From Bacteroidota bacterium (GTDB taxonomy: Bacteria; Bacteroidota; Bacteroidia; Chitinophagales; Chitinophagaceae), in the NCBI GenBank assembly GCA_023423015.1, contig JAFAGE010000173.1:1-8563 (forward strand): 8,563 nucleotides of DNA, written 5' to 3'. The notes below the pieces were generated by a model. That model made no database searches and was not told the origin of the DNA. It was given only the letters and a program-made list of their open reading frames with translations. Numbering within the stretch: position 1 is the first letter of the stretch; every line of letters starts with the position of its first letter. This document shows positions 6,582 to 8,563 of the stretch, piece by piece. Position numbers and translations under genes: made by a program.

Positions 6582-7334
6582 ATGGAATTCCATCCCCACA
6601 TACATCTCTTTGACCAGGGGCAACGATGGAAGTATATAATCATTGGAACCTTTCCTCCCAACACATCCATCCGTTCTAAATTATACATCGACTATTTCTA
6701 CGGTAATAAAGGATTCCTCTGGAAAATCATTCACGATTTATATAAGGATCAGGGCTACAACTTTTTCGTTGGTTCAATGCAGGAGAATCTGGCTGAAATC
6801 CAGCGCTGGCAGCAAGACTATTGCGTGGGACTTACCGATACAATTGTAAGATGTTCACGCAAACATCCCCTTTCATCGAACGATTCGGATTTGATAGATA
6901 TCGGGTATAATTATTCTTTGAAAGATTATGTGCTCAGGAATAGCCCTACCATAGTGAAACTAATATTTACCAGCAGCTATGGCAAAAACTCCGCCTTCGA
7001 AAATTTTAAGATAATTATGAATGGCGATCTCGCGCTGATTCGTGAAAAACTTGTTACAGGTTTGCCTTCACCGTCAGGCTCGGCCAATATCACTTTTTTT
7101 AATACCTGGAACGAAAAAACGCTGGGACTTACCGAAGACTTTTATTCCTACGTAAAACAACATCACCCGGATCAACTTCCCCGTTTTGAAGAACGATGGA
7201 GGCTGAAAAAATTGAAAAGATCTGAGAAAGGGAATAATGCTGATATTGTCATACCTGCATCGCCCTCAGGTCTTGTAAAAGCTTATAAGCTTTTCCGGTA
7301 TCGCCAGGCTCTTCCATCCGAAAAATGTACCTAA
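6582..7334 (+). CDS. uracil-DNA glycosylase-superfamily protein
   Basis: This 250-residue protein has the layout of the uracil-DNA glycosylase superfamily, closest from memory to the MUG/SMUG2/hypoxanthine-DNA glycosylase branches, which remove deaminated bases from DNA. Motifs are IIGTFPPN at 20-27 (motif A region), FYGNKGFLWKII at 39-50, GLTDTIVRCSRK at 83-94, IFTSSYGKNSAF at 128-139 and LPSPSGSAN at 161-169 (motif B region, normally HPS). The classical activating Asp or Asn after the motif A Gly is not present, so activity is uncertain. A basic C-terminal segment (WRLKKLKRSEK, 206-216) could contact nucleic acid. The gene starts 28 bases after eboF, so it is probably cotranscribed with the ebo genes, but it is not a recognised ebo component. 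ATG 6582 begins just before the first conserved strand; the frame upstream runs back inside eboF. Confidence 0.8.
   Translation: MEFHPHIHLFDQGQRWKYIIIGTFPPNTSIRSKLYIDYFYGNKGFLWKIIHDLYKDQGYNFFVGSMQENLAEIQRWQQDYCVGLTDTIVRCSRKHPLSSNDSDLIDIGYNYSLKDYVLRNSPTIVKLIFTSSYGKNSAFENFKIIMNGDLALIREKLVTGLPSPSGSANITFFNTWNEKTLGLTEDFYSYVKQHHPDQLPRFEERWRLKKLKRSEKGNNADIVIPASPSGLVKAYKLFRYRQALPSEKCT
7277..7294. repeat. perfect 18-base palindrome
   Basis: AAAAGCTTATAAGCTTTT is its own reverse complement. It lies in the last 60 bases of the glycosylase-like gene, where it encodes KAYKLF, and about 75 bases before the GH97 start. The T run after the right arm is only four bases long, which is poor for an intrinsic terminator. 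It could be an operator for the GH97 gene or chance. Confidence 0.5.
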
Positions 7335-7369
7335 CCAATCGGGCATGCGCTATTTTGCTAACTTTAAGG

Positions 7370-8563
7370 ATGAAAATAGTTTGCCTGCTCTCTTTAATAT
7401 TCGCTTCATCGCTTCACACTTTTGCAGGACCCGGAAAAGAAGTTTTATCTCCCGACAAAAAAGTGAAGCTCACAGTTTCATTCAATGCGAAACTCAGCTA
7501 CGAAATACAATACCAGAATCAGGTAATTGTTTTGCCTTCCAATATCGACATGCTGCTGGATGGAAACCGGAAATTATCGTCGTCCAAAAAAATTCGCCGC
7601 ACCAGCACTCGTTCCGTAAATGAAATGATTATATCTCCAATCCCCGAGAAAAGGAGAAATATTCCCGATGTATACAACGAACTTCAACTGGATCTTGACC
7701 CGCCGTTTTATGTTGTTTTTCGTGTATACAATGATGGCGTTGCTTACCGAATAGGAACTACTGCGAAAGACACCGTTACCATCGTGAATGAAGTGGCAGA
7801 ATTCAACTTTCCACGGGAAAGCGAAGTTCTTCACTCAAAAGTGCAGCCTGGACGGGTAGATATGTATACAACCAGTTTTGAAGAAAACTATTTCGTTAGC
7901 CCTTTTGATAGCTTAAACAACGAGCATGTTATTTTCAACCCCGCACTAATCTTACCGTCAGGGGGACCTAAAGTAGCGATTACGGAATCTGATGTTCTCA
8001 GTTACCCCGGTATGTTTCTGAGTGGAACTGGTTCTGCCCGGCTCCAGGCGAAATTCGCCCCATACCCCAAAAAGGAAAGGGCTGAAATGGCCGAGTTTTC
8101 CCAGAATGTGGTAGCCGAGCGGGAAAACTTTATTGCACGGACCGTTGGCAAGAGAACCTTTCCGTGGCGTATCCTGATCATAGCAGCCGATGATCGCGAT
8201 CTGCCCATGAACGATCTTGTGTACCGGCTCGCTTCACCGTCAAAAATCGCCGATGTTTCATGGGTTCAACCAATGCAGTCGACCGATGAATGGATAATTT
8301 CAGAAAACATATTCAACGTCGATTTTAAATCGGGAATAAATACAGAAACATACAAGTACTATATCGACTTCGCGAAAAGATTCGGAATCGAAAGTGTAAT
8401 GATGGATGCAGGATGGAGCGATAACAACGACCTTTTCAAAATCACACCGGGAATCGATATGGAGGAAATCCTGGCGCATGCGAAGAAGCAGGGTGTTCGG
8501 ATCAATATGTGGACCCTTGCAATGACGCTTGATAAACAACTTGAAGCAGCGTTAGAACGGTTC
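7370..8563 (+). CDS. glycoside hydrolase family 97 protein (N-terminal part, runs off the window)
   Basis: At least 398 residues of a GH97 enzyme are encoded; GH97 proteins are usually about 650-700 residues, so the catalytic C-terminal part lies right of the window. GH97 members (for example SusB) are exported alpha-glucosidases or alpha-galactosidases of Bacteroidota. A signal peptide is clear: MK followed by a hydrophobic core to about residue 15 and cleavage near HTFA-G. The N-terminal beta-sandwich includes YNDGVAYRI (120-128) and EFNFPRE. The barrel begins at DVSWVQPMQSTDEW (295-308), then VDFKSGINTETYKYYIDFA (317-335) and VMMDAGWSDNNDLF (343-356). STDEW replaces the AWDWW seen in SusB-type enzymes, suggesting another subgroup. 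ATG 7325 is an in-frame alternative start overlapping the previous gene; ATG 7370 gives the better signal peptide. No link to Ebo chemistry is evident. Confidence 0.9.
   Translation, partial: MKIVCLLSLIFASSLHTFAGPGKEVLSPDKKVKLTVSFNAKLSYEIQYQNQVIVLPSNIDMLLDGNRKLSSSKKIRRTSTRSVNEMIISPIPEKRRNIPDVYNELQLDLDPPFYVVFRVYNDGVAYRIGTTAKDTVTIVNEVAEFNFPRESEVLHSKVQPGRVDMYTTSFEENYFVSPFDSLNNEHVIFNPALILPSGGPKVAITESDVLSYPGMFLSGTGSARLQAKFAPYPKKERAEMAEFSQNVVAERENFIARTVGKRTFPWRILIIAADDRDLPMNDLVYRLASPSKIADVSWVQPMQSTDEWIISENIFNVDFKSGINTETYKYYIDFAKRFGIESVMMDAGWSDNNDLFKITPGIDMEEILAHAKKQGVRINMWTLAMTLDKQLEAALERF

Noticed and set aside
7335..7369. TATTTTG before the GH97 start as a -7 promoter element
   Set aside because: It is one base short of TAnnTTTG and too close to the start codon to leave a normal leader; no -33 TTTG was found at proper spacing.
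7345..7623. 92-residue open frame at the start of the GH97 gene
   Set aside because: It is out of frame with the GH97 signal peptide and beta-sandwich and shows no motifs.

Overview
The window carries a nearly complete ebo gene cluster (eboA-eboB-eboC-eboD-eboE-eboF), all on the + strand, followed by a uracil-DNA-glycosylase-like gene and the 5' part of a secreted glycoside hydrolase family 97 (GH97) gene. The host is most likely a member of Bacteroidota, perhaps Chitinophagales or Cytophagales. The reasons are an exported GH97 enzyme of the type common in that phylum, the almost complete lack of Shine-Dalgarno sequences before the starts, and Ebo proteins that read like the Bacteroidota versions. 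The genus cannot be read from the sequence.

Layout. Positions 1-833 hold eboA, cut by the left edge; its reading frame appears broken near 40-43. 901-1806 is eboB (TatD-like metal hydrolase). 1806-2762 is eboC (UbiA-like membrane prenyltransferase), whose GTG start overlaps the eboB stop. 2824-3969 is eboD (3-dehydroquinate-synthase-like). 3972-5189 is eboE (xylose-isomerase-like TIM barrel). 5198-6553 is eboF (nucleotide pyrophosphatase/alkaline phosphatase superfamily). 6582-7334 is a DNA-glycosylase-like protein and 7370-8563 is the GH97 N-terminal part. No gap exceeds 70 bases, so the whole window could be a single transcription unit. No convincing terminator or promoter lies between the genes. 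No RNA gene, mobile element or CRISPR array was seen.

How the genes work together. Ebo clusters are known from cyanobacteria, where they are needed to move a scytonemin precursor to the periplasm, and from Pseudomonas, Bacteroidota, a rickettsial lineage and eustigmatophyte plastids. The biochemical product is not established. The enzyme classes (cyclase of the DHQS fold, sugar-isomerase-like barrel, metal hydrolase, membrane prenyltransferase, phosphodiesterase) suggest a pathway building a polar, possibly cyclitol-like head group attached to an isoprenoid at the inner membrane; this is inference. No cargo metabolite pathway or transporter is visible here.

Most worth a second look: active-site departures in EboD and EboF that argue against the textbook reactions of their families, the eboA frame break, a DNA-glycosylase-like gene placed directly behind eboF, and two perfect inverted repeats inside the 3' ends of eboF and the glycosylase-like gene.
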